Shown: in pieces, positions 34,874 through 43,729 of the stretch
Numbering within the stretch: the stretch's first letter is position 1
Layout: every line of letters begins with the position of its first letter
Assembly (NCBI RefSeq): GCF_000271845.1
Contig: NZ_JH719393.1
Coordinates: 1,125,755-1,189,754 of the forward strand
DNA length: 64,000 nucleotides
Source of the DNA: Rhizobium leguminosarum bv. trifolii WSM2297
GTDB lineage: Bacteria; Pseudomonadota; Alphaproteobacteria; Rhizobiales; Rhizobiaceae
Direction of reading: 5' to 3'
Program-made: the position numbers and the translations under genes
The notes under the pieces: generated by a model
Database searches by the model: none
What the model was told of the DNA's origin: nothing
Seen by the model: only the letters and a program-made list of their open reading frames with translations

Positions 34874-36451
34874 ATGTATGCGGGTATGGAAACAACGCCG
34901 CTGAACAGTCAGGACGAGCTAGCTGTTTTGCGTGCACTCGTCGCGGAACAGGCGGCGAAACTTGAGAGCCAGGAAGCCGAAGTCATCAAGCGCGACTCCA
35001 TTATCGGGCTTCTGCGCGCGCAACTGGAACTGCTCCGCCATCGGCAGCATGGCGCTTCTTCGGAAAAGATCGACCGGAAGATCGAGCAATTCGAACTGAT
35101 GCTGGAGGAGATCGAGGCCTCTCGTGCCGAGGCTGAGATGCGCTCCGGGAAAGCTCCTTTGCCGGAGTTGAACGACACCCCGGACAAGCCGAAGCGCAAA
35201 CCGTTGCCCGATGGTCTTCCCACCGAAGAGCTGGTCTATGCCGCGCCCTGCAATTGTCCGACGTGCGGAGGCACATCATTCCTGAAGGCAGCAGACAAGG
35301 TGGTCCAGGTGATGGAGCACGTGCCGGCGTCCATCAAGATTGTCCGTCATGTCGAAAAGCGCATGATTTGCAGGGAGTGCGACACGACGGTAGCGGGTGA
35401 GATGCCGACCCTGCCCATCGAACGCGGCAAGCCCGGACCGGGATTGCTCGCCCATATCATGGTCGCCAAATTCGACGATCATATCCCTCTCTACCGCCTA
35501 TCCGAGATGTACGACCGGCTGGGGATAGACATCTCTCGCTCTGTCATGGCGGACTGGGTTGGCCGCGTGTCGTTTTTGCTTGCGCCGCTCGTCTTGGCTA
35601 TCAGGGCGCACATCGCCGCGCTTGACCGAATACATACAGACGATACCCCGGTCGATGTTCTCGACCCTGGGCGAGGAAAGACAAAAACTGGCAGGGTTTG
35701 GGTCTATGTCTTCGATGGCAGCGGTTATCAAGATCCCACTCCCGGAGCAATCGCCTATTACTATAGCCCCGACCGAAAGGGCGTGCATCCGGCTGACCAT
35801 CTCGCAAACTTCAGCGGCGTGATGCATGCTGATGGCTATGGAGGTTACAAGAAGCTCTACGGCAACCAGATCGTCGAGGCCGCCTGCATGGCGCATGTGC
35901 GCCGCAAGTTCCACGATGTGATCAAGCTGAAGCCATCTCCGATCGCCGACGAGGCACTGTCGCGCATCGGTGCGCTCTACGATATCGAGGATCGCATCCG
36001 CGGCATGCCTGCCGACGAGCGACGCAAACTGCGCCAACAACATGCCAAGCCCATACTGGGAGAGCTGAAGGTCTGGATCGAGGCTACGCTTTCGACGCTG
36101 CCACAGAAGCAGAAGCTGGCGGAAGCGATGCGATATGCCCTCTCGCGGTGGGCAGCGTTGAGCGTTTACATCGACGATGGCCGTGTTGAGGTCGACAACA
36201 ATATAGCCGAGCGCGCCATGAGACCGCTTGGAATCGGAAGAAAAAACTGGCTCTTCGCCGGGTCAGACAAGGGCGGTGAGCGCATCGCCAACATCCTGAC
36301 CATCATCGAGACTGCCAAGCTCCATGGTCACAATCCGGAGGTCTATCTGACAGACGTCCTGACCCGGATCCAGAGCTATCCCAAGGATCGGCTCCAGGAA
36401 TTGCTGCCGTGGCAGTGGGTGCCGGCGAAAGACCGATGCGAGGCTGCGTGA
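34874..36451 (+). CDS. tnpC: IS66 transposase TnpC
   Basis: The 525-aa transposase has an N-terminal coiled coil, a zinc-finger-like C-N-C-P-T-C-G and C-R-E-C pair, and the DDE core. Catalytic residues are D in H-T-D-D-T-P-V, D in H-A-D-G-Y-G-G-Y and E near N-N-I-A-E-R-A-M-R. ATG codons at 34874 and 34886 are possible starts. The gene is full length. Confidence 0.93.
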   Translation: MYAGMETTPLNSQDELAVLRALVAEQAAKLESQEAEVIKRDSIIGLLRAQLELLRHRQHGASSEKIDRKIEQFELMLEEIEASRAEAEMRSGKAPLPELNDTPDKPKRKPLPDGLPTEELVYAAPCNCPTCGGTSFLKAADKVVQVMEHVPASIKIVRHVEKRMICRECDTTVAGEMPTLPIERGKPGPGLLAHIMVAKFDDHIPLYRLSEMYDRLGIDISRSVMADWVGRVSFLLAPLVLAIRAHIAALDRIHTDDTPVDVLDPGRGKTKTGRVWVYVFDGSGYQDPTPGAIAYYYSPDRKGVHPADHLANFSGVMHADGYGGYKKLYGNQIVEAACMAHVRRKFHDVIKLKPSPIADEALSRIGALYDIEDRIRGMPADERRKLRQQHAKPILGELKVWIEATLSTLPQKQKLAEAMRYALSRWAALSVYIDDGRVEVDNNIAERAMRPLGIGRKNWLFAGSDKGGERIANILTIIETAKLHGHNPEVYLTDVLTRIQSYPKDRLQELLPWQWVPAKDRCEAA

Positions 36452-36756
36452 TGGCACGCTCGAGGTTCATCTACACGCTCAAAGAAGTCGCCAGCATGAT
36501 CGGCGAGAACCTTGAACTACTCGAGGAAGTCACCGCCAACTCGGACAATATCGCCGAGGGCGAATTGGTATATGTCCGCGATGGCAGTGAAGATGGCACA
36601 AAAGGCCTGACCGAAAATGGAATTGACGACCTTCGAGATCTCCTGGCCGACATAAGGACGTGGGATGGTGGAATCCGCCAGTTCCTCGTCGATGAACAAT
36701 GCGATCCCGAGATGATCGAGCGCGTCATGGCAGATGAGCTAAGCCGCAAGTCCTAA
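36451..36756 (+). CDS. Fourth small frame of the IS66 element
   Basis: Its ATG overlaps the tnpC stop (TGATG), so it is translationally coupled. The 101-aa acidic product (M-A-R-S-R-F-I-Y-T-L-K-E-V-A) has no known domain and lies within the inverted repeats. Similar small frames accompany some rhizobial IS66 elements. Its role is unknown. Confidence 0.72.
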   Translation: MARSRFIYTLKEVASMIGENLELLEEVTANSDNIAEGELVYVRDGSEDGTKGLTENGIDDLRDLLADIRTWDGGIRQFLVDEQCDPEMIERVMADELSRKS

Positions 36757-36800
36757 ACCGCGCCTCGTAGACGCAAAAAATGCATTCGTCGGACGCTCAC

Positions 36801-36808
36801 TCATGATC
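36801..36808. repeat. Target-site duplication, right copy
   Basis: TCATGATC here repeats the eight bases at 33998-34005 and marks the right boundary of the IS66 insertion. Confidence 0.9.
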
Positions 36809-36853
36809 TTGAATGAGCGCATGTGCTCGATCGAGAGCTTCCTGGCGATCCAT
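36801..36853 (-). pseudogene. P-loop kinase, 5' part displaced by IS66
   Basis: The minus strand from 36853 reads M-D-R-Q-E-A-L-D-R-A-H-A-L-I-Q-D-H. If the IS66 and one duplication copy are removed it continues in frame as E-R-V-V-F-M-M-C-G-I-S-G-S-G-K-T at 33997. This is the original start of the interrupted kinase. GAGA lies about seven bases upstream. Confidence 0.82.
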
Positions 36854-37002
36854 TGTGTTCTCTGCTTCGTCAGGCTCCCATCGATATCAATCGCGGAGAG
36901 TTCACCAGATCGAAGGTGAGCAACTTCATCGCGGTGGTTATTACCAGAATTTCTCGCGTCGGGCGGACGCCGTTTCCAGCGGGTGAGGACGGCCTGCAGG
37001 GA

Positions 37003-37629
37003 TCAACTTCGGGCGGGACTTGGGGACGAGATCCTGGTAATGGCTGCCCAAGCGGCGTGCGTTATGATAGCGCAAACAGCCTCGATGGGCCTTGCTCCAG
37101 AGAGCATTCGAAACATCCCGCAGCTCGTGAGTGCGAATATGAGGTCCACGGCGTCGCGTTTGGCTGCGACTGTTGCCTGTTCCCCAGCTATTCGTGCGAC
37201 TAGGTCCCCGATCATTCTTCTACGGCGTTCGTTACGCTGGAGCAGCGCCTCCGCGAACTCCTGATCAATCACCATGGCGTCGTGGAGCCGAGTCACCGCT
37301 GGATCGCCGCTCCAAAAGTCACAAAAGATTGAAATCAGAAGGTCTAGTCCCTTCGAGGGGTTAGCCTCGGCCATTACGCCGTTCAGGCGGAGGAGCTGCC
37401 CTCGTTGAGCGATATCGTCGAAGACCGCCTCGAGCAGCCCGCGCCGCGACCCGAACTGATTATAGACCGTAAGACGGGTCACGCCGGCAGCCTTCGCAAT
37501 GGAGTCCAACGAAAAAGCTGTGATGCTATCTGCTTCGCGGAGGAAGCGGGTGGCCGCCTGAATCACCCGTTCCTTTTTTTCCGCGGCCGCCTCAGCCCGC
37601 GCTACGCTGACATAGGAACGCTTTGACAC
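37003..37629 (-). CDS. TetR-family transcriptional regulator
   Basis: The 208-aa protein has a TetR helix-turn-helix (F-S-L-D-S-I-A-K-A-A-G-V-T-R-L-T-V-Y-N-Q-F) after a basic N-terminus. It is divergent from the membrane-protein gene at 37696. The sequence in between recurs upstream of the VOC gene at 39658, so this regulator probably controls both promoters. Confidence 0.87.
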   Translation of the reverse strand: MSKRSYVSVARAEAAAEKKERVIQAATRFLREADSITAFSLDSIAKAAGVTRLTVYNQFGSRRGLLEAVFDDIAQRGQLLRLNGVMAEANPSKGLDLLISIFCDFWSGDPAVTRLHDAMVIDQEFAEALLQRNERRRRMIGDLVARIAGEQATVAAKRDAVDLIFALTSCGMFRMLSGARPIEAVCAIITHAAWAAITRISSPSPARS

Positions 37630-37640
37630 GATCTTGCCTC

Positions 37641-37670
37641 TTGATTTAACTTAACACAATGTATATTTAA
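37641..37670. promoter_or_regulatory. Shared operator-like element, copy A
   Basis: TTGATTTAACTTAACACAAT is followed by GTATATTTAA between the TetR gene and the membrane-protein gene. The core TTGATTTAACTnnACnCAnTGTATAT recurs at 39590-39618. It is a plausible binding site of the neighbouring TetR protein overlapping both divergent promoters. Confidence 0.55.
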
Positions 37671-37695
37671 TTTGCCAGTCAAGAGGATCAATGCC

Positions 37696-38103
37696 ATGCA
37701 ACTGTCGCTGATCATAGCCATGTCGGTCCATATTCTTGCCGCCACGTTCTGGGCCGGATCCACATTCGCGTTGGCGCGAACGGCGGGACTCGGAAGTGAG
37801 CAACTCTTCCGTTCGCAACTTTTCGCTGCCGCAATCGCCATCGGCGCCGGCGGTTATCTTTGGCACACGCTGCATGAGGGTTCCTTTGGAACCGCCGAAC
37901 AACTGCTGGGGGCTGGCGCCGTGGCCGCAATTCTTGCCCTTGGCATCCAGGCGACGGTTGTGGGTGGCGCGCTGCGGCGGTTGAGGAAAGCTGGCGGCGA
38001 CTATGACGCGAGCGTTCGACCCCGCGTCGCGGTCGCTCAGCGGGGCGCGGCCATTCTGCTCGCTATCGCGGCTGTGACCATGGCCGCCGCCCGCTACGCA
38101 TAG
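37696..38103 (+). CDS. Four-helix integral membrane protein
   Basis: The start at 37696 (M-Q-L-S-L-I-I-A-M-S-V-H-I-L) has AGAGGA upstream. Four hydrophobic helices are predicted in 135 aa, with His residues in helices one and two (V-H-I-L-A-A-T-F-W-A-G and Y-L-W-H-T-L-H). These resemble small CopD-like or DUF2269-like membrane proteins, but no family is assigned. It lies directly upstream of the FAD oxidoreductase frame, which suggests a redox partnership. Confidence 0.6.
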   Translation: MQLSLIIAMSVHILAATFWAGSTFALARTAGLGSEQLFRSQLFAAAIAIGAGGYLWHTLHEGSFGTAEQLLGAGAVAAILALGIQATVVGGALRRLRKAGGDYDASVRPRVAVAQRGAAILLAIAAVTMAAARYA

Positions 38104-38117
38104 AGACGGATATTGCA

Positions 38118-39418
38118 ATGGCTATGCCGGAGAAGTCCTCGATGTTGACAACACCTGACGCACCGTTCGAAACCTATGACATAGTCGTATTGGGAGCTGG
38201 CTACGCAGGGTTGATGGCCAGTCTTCGGTTGGGGCGACGCCGGCTTGGACTTCGGGTCGCGTTAATCAACGCCGAGGAACAGTTCGTAGAACGTGTGCGG
38301 CTGCAGGAAGCGATGGTCGCTCCTGTTATGCCGCGGATCGCGTCCCTTTCCGACTATCTCGCGAGGACGCCAATCAAGTTCATAGAGGCGCGTGCGCTTT
38401 CGCTGGATCCCGTACGGTGCCGTGTCCACATCGAAGCTAGGGGATCTGCGCGTGAGATCGGCTTTACCCAGCTCATTTACGCGCTTGGGTCGCATGTCGA
38501 TACGAGCAAAACGCCTGGCGCGTCGCGATACGCCTATCGGCTCGACCCGGGCGAGAGCCTACATTCGACTGCGGCTTTACGAGGCACCTTGCACCAGTTC
38601 GCAGGACGACCCGCTCGCGTGCTGGCCGTCGGCGGAGGGCCGCTTTCGATCGAGGCGGCAGGCGAGGTCAAATCAACCTGGCCCGAAATGGACGTCACGC
38701 TGGTGAGCGCAACGCGTGCCGGGGATTTCACCAGCGACAAGGTCCGAGCCGTACTCAGACGCGATCTGACGAAACTGGGCGTTGCACTTGTCGACAATGA
38801 ACGCGTCAGTGAAATCACCGCGAGCGAGGTGGTCACTGCGAACGGACGCCACTTTACATTCGACGTGTGCATTTGGGCGGCCGGGATGCGCGCGCCCTCG
38901 ATAGCCAGAGAGGCTGGGCTTACGGTCGATGCGCAGGACCGGGTGGTTGTCGACATGACCTCCGATCTGTCTCCCATCCTTGCATTCTGGCCATTGGCGA
39001 CAGCGCTCATCCCCGCGGTTCAACTGGTGCTCCATTTCGACCATCTGCGCTTACCGCCGCAGTCTCAGGCGTCTACGCCGCCGAGCAGGTTGCTGCTAAA
39101 GTTACCGGGGAGACTATTTTGCCGTTTACTTTCTCCACCTTCGCCCAGGCGGTTGCGGTCGGCCGTTTCGCGGCGTTGTTTCCACTCGACGCCAACGACC
39201 ACCCAATTTTTTTCGTGCTGGGCGGACGCGCCGCTCGAGGACTGCGCGACATTCTCGTCTGTCTGGTTCTGCACTTCATTACCCTCGAGCGGCTCTTGCC
39301 AGGCATTCAGTCATGGCCAGGCCGCAAGCGTGGGGCGTCCCACCCAGTCGAGGCGGCAAGCGGTCATCGCCCGGCACGCAAATCGCCCGCGGATGTCGAC
39401 GGCCGAGGGGTTGGCTGA
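38118..39418 (+). pseudogene. FAD/NAD(P) oxidoreductase (NDH-2-like) with a frameshift
   Basis: The N-terminal part has the FAD-binding loop V-V-L-G-A-G-Y-A-G-L and the second nucleotide loop L-A-V-G-G-G-P-L-S-I-E. After V-V-D-M-T near 38959 one C appears to be missing. The conserved C-terminal motif S-H-P-C-I-L-A-I-G-D-S-A-H continues in the next frame, ending at 39418. The uncorrected frame runs to 39593 with an unrelated tail. The corrected protein of about 430 aa would be a type II NADH dehydrogenase-like flavoprotein. Confidence 0.75.
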
Positions 39419-39589
39419 GGCCCTGCAAGAGTTGGGGATCACCTCAGAGCAATCGTTTGCGGCCAACAGGCGGCAGGCTGCCGCGATGCGCCATCCCGCC
39501 CTCGTCGTCTTGCTGAGCTTACAAATTTCCTTCCTGACCCAGAAGGCCGCGCGAGCAAACTCGCGCCAGCTCCCCGGGCAAAAATTAGC

Positions 39590-39618
39590 TTGATTTAACT
39601 ATACGCATTGTATATCAA
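39590..39618. promoter_or_regulatory. Shared operator-like element, copy B
   Basis: TTGATTTAACTATACGCATT is followed by GTATATCAA just upstream of the VOC gene. It repeats the core of the element at 37641-37670, including TTGATTTAACT and TGTATAT at the same spacing. Confidence 0.55.
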
Positions 39619-39657
39619 AAATGTGGCCTCACAAAGGAGGGCCGGAAAAGGAATGTG

Positions 39658-40056
39658 ATGTCTAAAATGATGATTGTGAACCTGCCTGTCCGGGACCTGT
39701 CGGCGTCGACGGCGTTCTACGTGGCCTTGGGCGGCACTGTTAATGGGCAGTTTTCCGGGGAGAACTCCACTTCGCTCATGTTCTCGGACTCGGTCGGGGT
39801 GATGCTGCTGACCCATGACCACTACAAAGAATTCACCAAACGCCCTATTGGCGACGCCCGGCGCGACAGTCAGGCGATGATCGTCCTCACTGTCGGCGAT
39901 CGCGACAGCGTCGACGCGACGCTGGCAAGCGCCGTTGCGGCAGGTGGGCGCGCCGACCCCAACCCCGCACAGGATTTGGGGTTCATGTATAATCGCCATG
40001 TTGAAGATCCAGATGGCTATGTCTGGGAAATTGTCTGGATGAACATGGAAGGATAG
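39658..40056 (+). CDS. VOC-superfamily protein
   Basis: The start at 39658 follows GGAAAAGGA. The 132-aa protein begins M-I-V-N-L-P-V-R-D-L with A-F-Y-V-A-L-G-G and ends H-V-E-D-P-D-G-Y-V-W-E-I-V-W-M, the standard VOC ends with the last metal-binding Glu. It is likely coregulated with the 37.7 kb operon through the shared upstream element. Confidence 0.82.
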   Translation: MSKMMIVNLPVRDLSASTAFYVALGGTVNGQFSGENSTSLMFSDSVGVMLLTHDHYKEFTKRPIGDARRDSQAMIVLTVGDRDSVDATLASAVAAGGRADPNPAQDLGFMYNRHVEDPDGYVWEIVWMNMEG

Positions 40057-40385
40057 GGCACGCGCGAGGCCAAGCGGCGGCATGCTATTATGTTTGCAAG
40101 GAAAGCTGGTCTCGAGAAGCCATAATGGTCACTTGTCGCCGAGGAGCGGAGTGGCGATCATCTAAACAAGAACGGGCCGTTCAAGAAGGCCCGTTTCGAC
40201 GGATGCTTGATCAGATGCTTTAGTACAAGTCATGCAAATCCCAGTGGTCGACGGCCTCGCTATGCCCGAAGTCCAACACTTCTCGCCGCGTTGATAAGCA
40301 TGCTCTTTGCCGCCTTCGACACCAAGGTTGATCTGACCATCAGTGTTTGATCCCAATCAGCCAATCAAAAAACAGGAGAGGCATC
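40057..40385. other. Intergenic; stem-loop only
   Basis: The only clear structure is an inverted repeat AACGGGCC (40171-40178) / GGCCCGTT (40188-40195). It could end transcripts from the VOC gene or, with T-richer sequence, from the minus strand. A 64-codon minus frame over it has no recognised family. Confidence 0.4.
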
Positions 40386-40802
40386 ATGAATGATACAGCC
40401 AGAAATGAGCAGGTCGTTCGTCAGCTTTATGAATACATCCAGCGGAACGACGCCGGCGGCTTCGCGGCAGTCGTTTCGGAGAAACATACGGATCATTCGA
40501 ACGGCAGGAATGGTCCGGCGGGATTTGCGCAAGCCGTCAATAACATCCACAAAGCGTATTCCGACCTCAAGAGCGAGTTACAGCTGATCGTAGCAAGCGG
40601 CGACCTGGTCGTTGCTCAATGGCGCGAGACGGGCGTGCACACGGGCCAGTTCTTCAATCTGAAACCCACCAATAAACCGTTCGAGGCGACGGGTCTGAAC
40701 ATGTACCGCGTCGTCGACGGCAAGATTGTGGATTCCTGGATTTCCGTCGATCCCCGGACGATCCGCGCGCAGCAGGCTGCTCAGGCTGCGCTTGAGGGTT
40801 GA
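40386..40802 (+). CDS. SnoaL-like polyketide-cyclase-family protein
   Basis: The start at 40386 has AGGAGAG upstream. The 138-aa protein fits the NTF2-like SnoaL/ester-cyclase family, with V-V-R-Q-L-Y-E-Y-I, H-T-D-H-S, V-V-A-Q-W-R-E-T-G-V-H-T-G and I-V-D-S-W-I-S-V-D. Most such proteins have unknown small hydrophobic substrates. Confidence 0.8.
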   Translation: MNDTARNEQVVRQLYEYIQRNDAGGFAAVVSEKHTDHSNGRNGPAGFAQAVNNIHKAYSDLKSELQLIVASGDLVVAQWRETGVHTGQFFNLKPTNKPFEATGLNMYRVVDGKIVDSWISVDPRTIRAQQAAQAALEG

Positions 40803-41091
40803 TACGCGCGCGACGATATTCGCAGCTTGTCGAACAGAGCCGGAAGTTGATGGGCGCGGCGAAGATCGCGGACATGAAGTTGTCGGGCATCTGTCGGAAA
40901 AATTGACCCGCTACCTGTGCCGGGCCGGCCGCCGAACTCGGCCCAGGCAACGCGTCAAATGCCTTCGACCAAAGAAAACAGTAATCCGGGCGTGCCGCGG
41001 TTCATCTCACTTGTTTGCCCAGATCCAGCCATTATTCGGTAAATTCGTTATCCGCTTTAGCTCGTCCCACTCCTCATTCGAACTTGACCCT

Positions 41092-41829
41092 ATGCTCGAC
41101 CATCTTTTCGCCGACCCGTACCTCTCAGCCGTTTATGATGCCTGGCATCCGAGGTCCGTACGTGAGGATTATGATTTCTACCTTTCTCGCATTCTAACAG
41201 CAGACGCTGTGCTTGATGTCGGGTTTGGAACGGGCACCCTCCTTCACGAGGCTCGCCTGGCCGGACATTCGGGGCGACTCTGTGGGATCGACCCAGCACC
41301 TGGCGTATTGAACCGCGCACGAACGCGCACGGACATTGAATGGGTTCTCGGCGATCTCCAGTCGGTCGGTTGGACAGCGCAGTTTGATCTCATTGTGATG
41401 ACTGGACACGCATTCCAGGCCCTTGTCAGCGACGAAGACCTGCGGGATTTCATGGCGGCTGTACGACTCGTCCTTGTGCCAGGTGGACGTTTCGCTTTCG
41501 AAACGCGGAATCCTTCGGTGCGTGCGTGGGAGAATTGGACGCCTGAGAATGCTGTCGTCGTTGAACTGCCTGACGGGTCATTGGTGCAGATCACAACAGA
41601 GGTTGTCATCCCTTTCGATGGAAAAACGCTGACATTCACCCACAGGTTCTGCGGAAAGCATTGGAGCCTCCCGCGGGTTAGTCAGAGCACCTTGCGATTC
41701 CTTGAGGCGGATGAACTATCTAGCCTTCTGGAAAGCGCGGGGCTACGGATCGAACAGCGATTCGGGGGTTTTGACGGCAGCCCGCTTGGACCGTCGAGCC
41801 CCGAGATCATCACTTTCGCGACTAGATGA
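41092..41829 (+). CDS. Class I SAM-dependent methyltransferase
   Basis: The likely start is M-L-D-H-L-F-A-D-P at 41092, although an open frame extends upstream without similarity. The 245-aa protein has motif I V-L-D-V-G-F-G-T-G, D-P-A-P-G-V at the end of strand two, and P-G-G-R-F-A-F-E-T. It is soluble and the substrate is not inferable. It is similar in plan to the broken methyltransferase at 29656-30384. Confidence 0.83.
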   Translation: MLDHLFADPYLSAVYDAWHPRSVREDYDFYLSRILTADAVLDVGFGTGTLLHEARLAGHSGRLCGIDPAPGVLNRARTRTDIEWVLGDLQSVGWTAQFDLIVMTGHAFQALVSDEDLRDFMAAVRLVLVPGGRFAFETRNPSVRAWENWTPENAVVVELPDGSLVQITTEVVIPFDGKTLTFTHRFCGKHWSLPRVSQSTLRFLEADELSSLLESAGLRIEQRFGGFDGSPLGPSSPEIITFATR

Positions 41830-41987
41830 ACCAGATCGCGGACGTGAAGATGTGGGCGCATCGGTCGCATGGTGCGCCGAAGTGTTGAAGTTCGCCTTGG
41901 GCTGAAATCTTGACGCAACGGCATTCGAACTGAGGTCCTGGATCAACGTCGCTTCGCCGCCAATCGGCGCGGGCACTTGACCACCCG

Positions 41988-42935
41988 CTACGTCAAGATT
42001 CTTCCAATCGTGTTGAGCAATAGCTGAGCCGCGAGGATCGATGTGGAACCGGTATGATCATAGTCCGGCGCCACTTCTACCAGATCAACACCGACGATCG
42101 TCCCGCGCGTGGCAAGGCCGGCGATAAGTTCCAGCACTTCGTAGTAGATGAAACCGCCATGGCTCGGCGTGCCGGTCCCCGGCGCGATCGATGGATCGAA
42201 ACCATCGATATCGATCGTCAGGTAATAGCGTTTGCCGCCAGGGATACGCTCTAGAACGGCATCGACGCCAAGCTTGCGGACCTGGCGGACCGACAGGATG
42301 TCCGACCCTTGCGCGCGGGCATAGTCATAGCCTTCCTTGGCGGTCGACGAGACGTTGCGGATGCCAAGCTGTGTCATGCCCGTGACCCACGGCTTTTCTG
42401 AGGCACGGCGCAGCGGGCTGCCATGACCGAAGCGGACGCCATGACGCTCGTCGACGAAATCGAGATGCGCGTCGAACTGCACGACATGGATCGGTTCCTG
42501 CTCGCCGAAGGCGTTGATGCAAGGGATGTTGATCGAATGGTCGCCGCCGAGGATGACCGGCAGTGCGCCGGCTGCGAGGATCTTGCGAACGCCGAATTCG
42601 ATATTGGCGTGGCTCGTCATCGTATCGGTATGAATGATGTCGGCATCGCCGAGATCGACCATGCGAACGCCTTCAAGATAGGTGACGTCGTCCTCATGAT
42701 CGTAGGCGCCGGCATGGCCGAAGGCAAAAAGGGTCGATGCCTCGCGGATGCCTCGCGGCCCGAAGCGGGCGCCGGAGCGCCACTGCGTGCCGAAATCGAA
42801 GGGAGCGCCGAGGATTGCCACATCTGCGTCGATCTGGTCCCAGTTTTCCACATAGGGGCTCTTGGCGAAGGTCGAAATGCCGACGAAGGGGAGGTTGAGC
42901 CGTCCGTTGTCATAGCCGTGGGCAGTCATGGTCAT
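41988..42935 (-). CDS. Agmatinase-like ureohydrolase
   Basis: The 315-aa protein has the binuclear manganese motifs of the arginase/agmatinase family: G-G-D-H-S, D-A-H-L-D-F-V-D and D-I-D-G-F-D-P-S. It hydrolyses a guanidino substrate to urea and an amine; agmatinase, guanidinobutyrase or proclavaminate-type activities are all possible. It is the last gene of a minus-strand amino-acid ABC transporter cluster, so the imported solute is probably its guanidino substrate. Confidence 0.88.
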   Translation of the reverse strand: MTMTAHGYDNGRLNLPFVGISTFAKSPYVENWDQIDADVAILGAPFDFGTQWRSGARFGPRGIREASTLFAFGHAGAYDHEDDVTYLEGVRMVDLGDADIIHTDTMTSHANIEFGVRKILAAGALPVILGGDHSINIPCINAFGEQEPIHVVQFDAHLDFVDERHGVRFGHGSPLRRASEKPWVTGMTQLGIRNVSSTAKEGYDYARAQGSDILSVRQVRKLGVDAVLERIPGGKRYYLTIDIDGFDPSIAPGTGTPSHGGFIYYEVLELIAGLATRGTIVGVDLVEVAPDYDHTGSTSILAAQLLLNTIGRILT

Positions 42936-42948
42936 TCCTTTTCAGGCA

Positions 42949-43728
42949 CTAGAGCGCGCGTTCGCGCCAGGTTTGCAGAAACTGGGAGAGGCGGCCGCTT
43001 TTCGGGGTGCTGAAAAGCACCTGCGGCGATCCTTCTTCGACGATCTGGCCGCCATCCATGAAGACGACCCGACGGGCCGCATGGGAGGCAAAGCCCATTT
43101 CGTGGGTGACGATGACCATGGTCATGCCCTCCGCCGCCAGCGCCTTCATGACGGAAAGAACTTCGCCGACGAGTTCCGGGTCGAGCGCCGAGGTGGGTTC
43201 GTCGAAAAGCATGACCTTGGGCTTGACCGCCAGTGCTCTGGCGATCGCCACGCGCTGCTTCTGTCCGCCGGACAGGCTTTCCGGTCGGCGGTCGGCATAG
43301 TCGGCAAGGCCGACCTTGCCCAGCATCTGCCGCCCAGTCTCCTCGGCTGCGGCCCGCGAAAAGCCATGCGCCAGCCGAAGTGCAAGGGTGACATTTTCCA
43401 GAACGCTCATATGTGGCCACAGATGGAAATGCTGAAACACCATCCCGATCGGGCTTCGGGCTTCGATAAGCTCCCTGTTGCCGGCCCGCTCGCGGCCATG
43501 CGGCGTCTCGCGCCATCCGAGCATCTTGCCGAAGATGCGGACATCGCCTGCGTCATAGGCGTCAAGAAAGGCAAGCGAGCGCAATAATGTGCTCTTGCCG
43601 GAACCGGAGGGCCCGATGATGCAGGTGACGTCGCCGCTGTGAACATCGAGATCGATGCCGCGCAATACGGTGTTGTCGCCAAAACGTTTTTCAAGTCCGC
43701 GAGCGGAGATCGCCGCCGGTTGCGTCAT
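42949..43728 (-). CDS. Polar amino-acid ABC transporter, ATP-binding protein
   Basis: Walker [11 protein letters not shown]-loop F-Q-H-F, signature L-S-G-G-Q-K-Q-R, Walker [13 protein letters not shown] and the H-loop V-T-H-E-M are all intact in 259 aa. It is of the GlnQ/HisP type. It starts one base after the permease stop and supplies energy to the two permeases upstream. Confidence 0.92.
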   Translation of the reverse strand: MTQPAAISARGLEKRFGDNTVLRGIDLDVHSGDVTCIIGPSGSGKSTLLRSLAFLDAYDAGDVRIFGKMLGWRETPHGRERAGNRELIEARSPIGMVFQHFHLWPHMSVLENVTLALRLAHGFSRAAAEETGRQMLGKVGLADYADRRPESLSGGQKQRVAIARALAVKPKVMLFDEPTSALDPELVGEVLSVMKALAAEGMTMVIVTHEMGFASHAARRVVFMDGGQIVEEGSPQVLFSTPKSGRLSQFLQTWRERAL

Positions 43729-43729
43729 G

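Larger units (their letters stand above)
34006..36800 (+). mobile_element. Complete IS66-family insertion sequence, 2795 bp
   Basis: The ends are GTGAGCGTCCG at 34006-34016 and its inverse CGGACGCTCAC ending at 36800, flanked by the exact direct repeat TCATGATC. Inside are tnpA, tnpB, tnpC and a fourth small frame, each joined to its neighbour or closely spaced. All three transposition genes are intact, so the element may be active. It sits inside the 5' part of a P-loop kinase gene. Confidence 0.92.

Noticed and set aside
39313..39593. Tail of the 491-codon frame as part of the flavoprotein
   Set aside because: The correct C-terminus is one frame over; this tail has no similarity to the family.
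40803..41091. Upstream extension of the methyltransferase frame from 40726
   Set aside because: Residues before M-L-D-H-L-F show no domain and overlap the SnoaL-like gene; the shorter start is preferred.
42423..43013. Plus-strand frame of 196 codons across the ureohydrolase and ATPase genes
   Set aside because: It spans the opposite strand of two well-defined genes and has no motif of its own.
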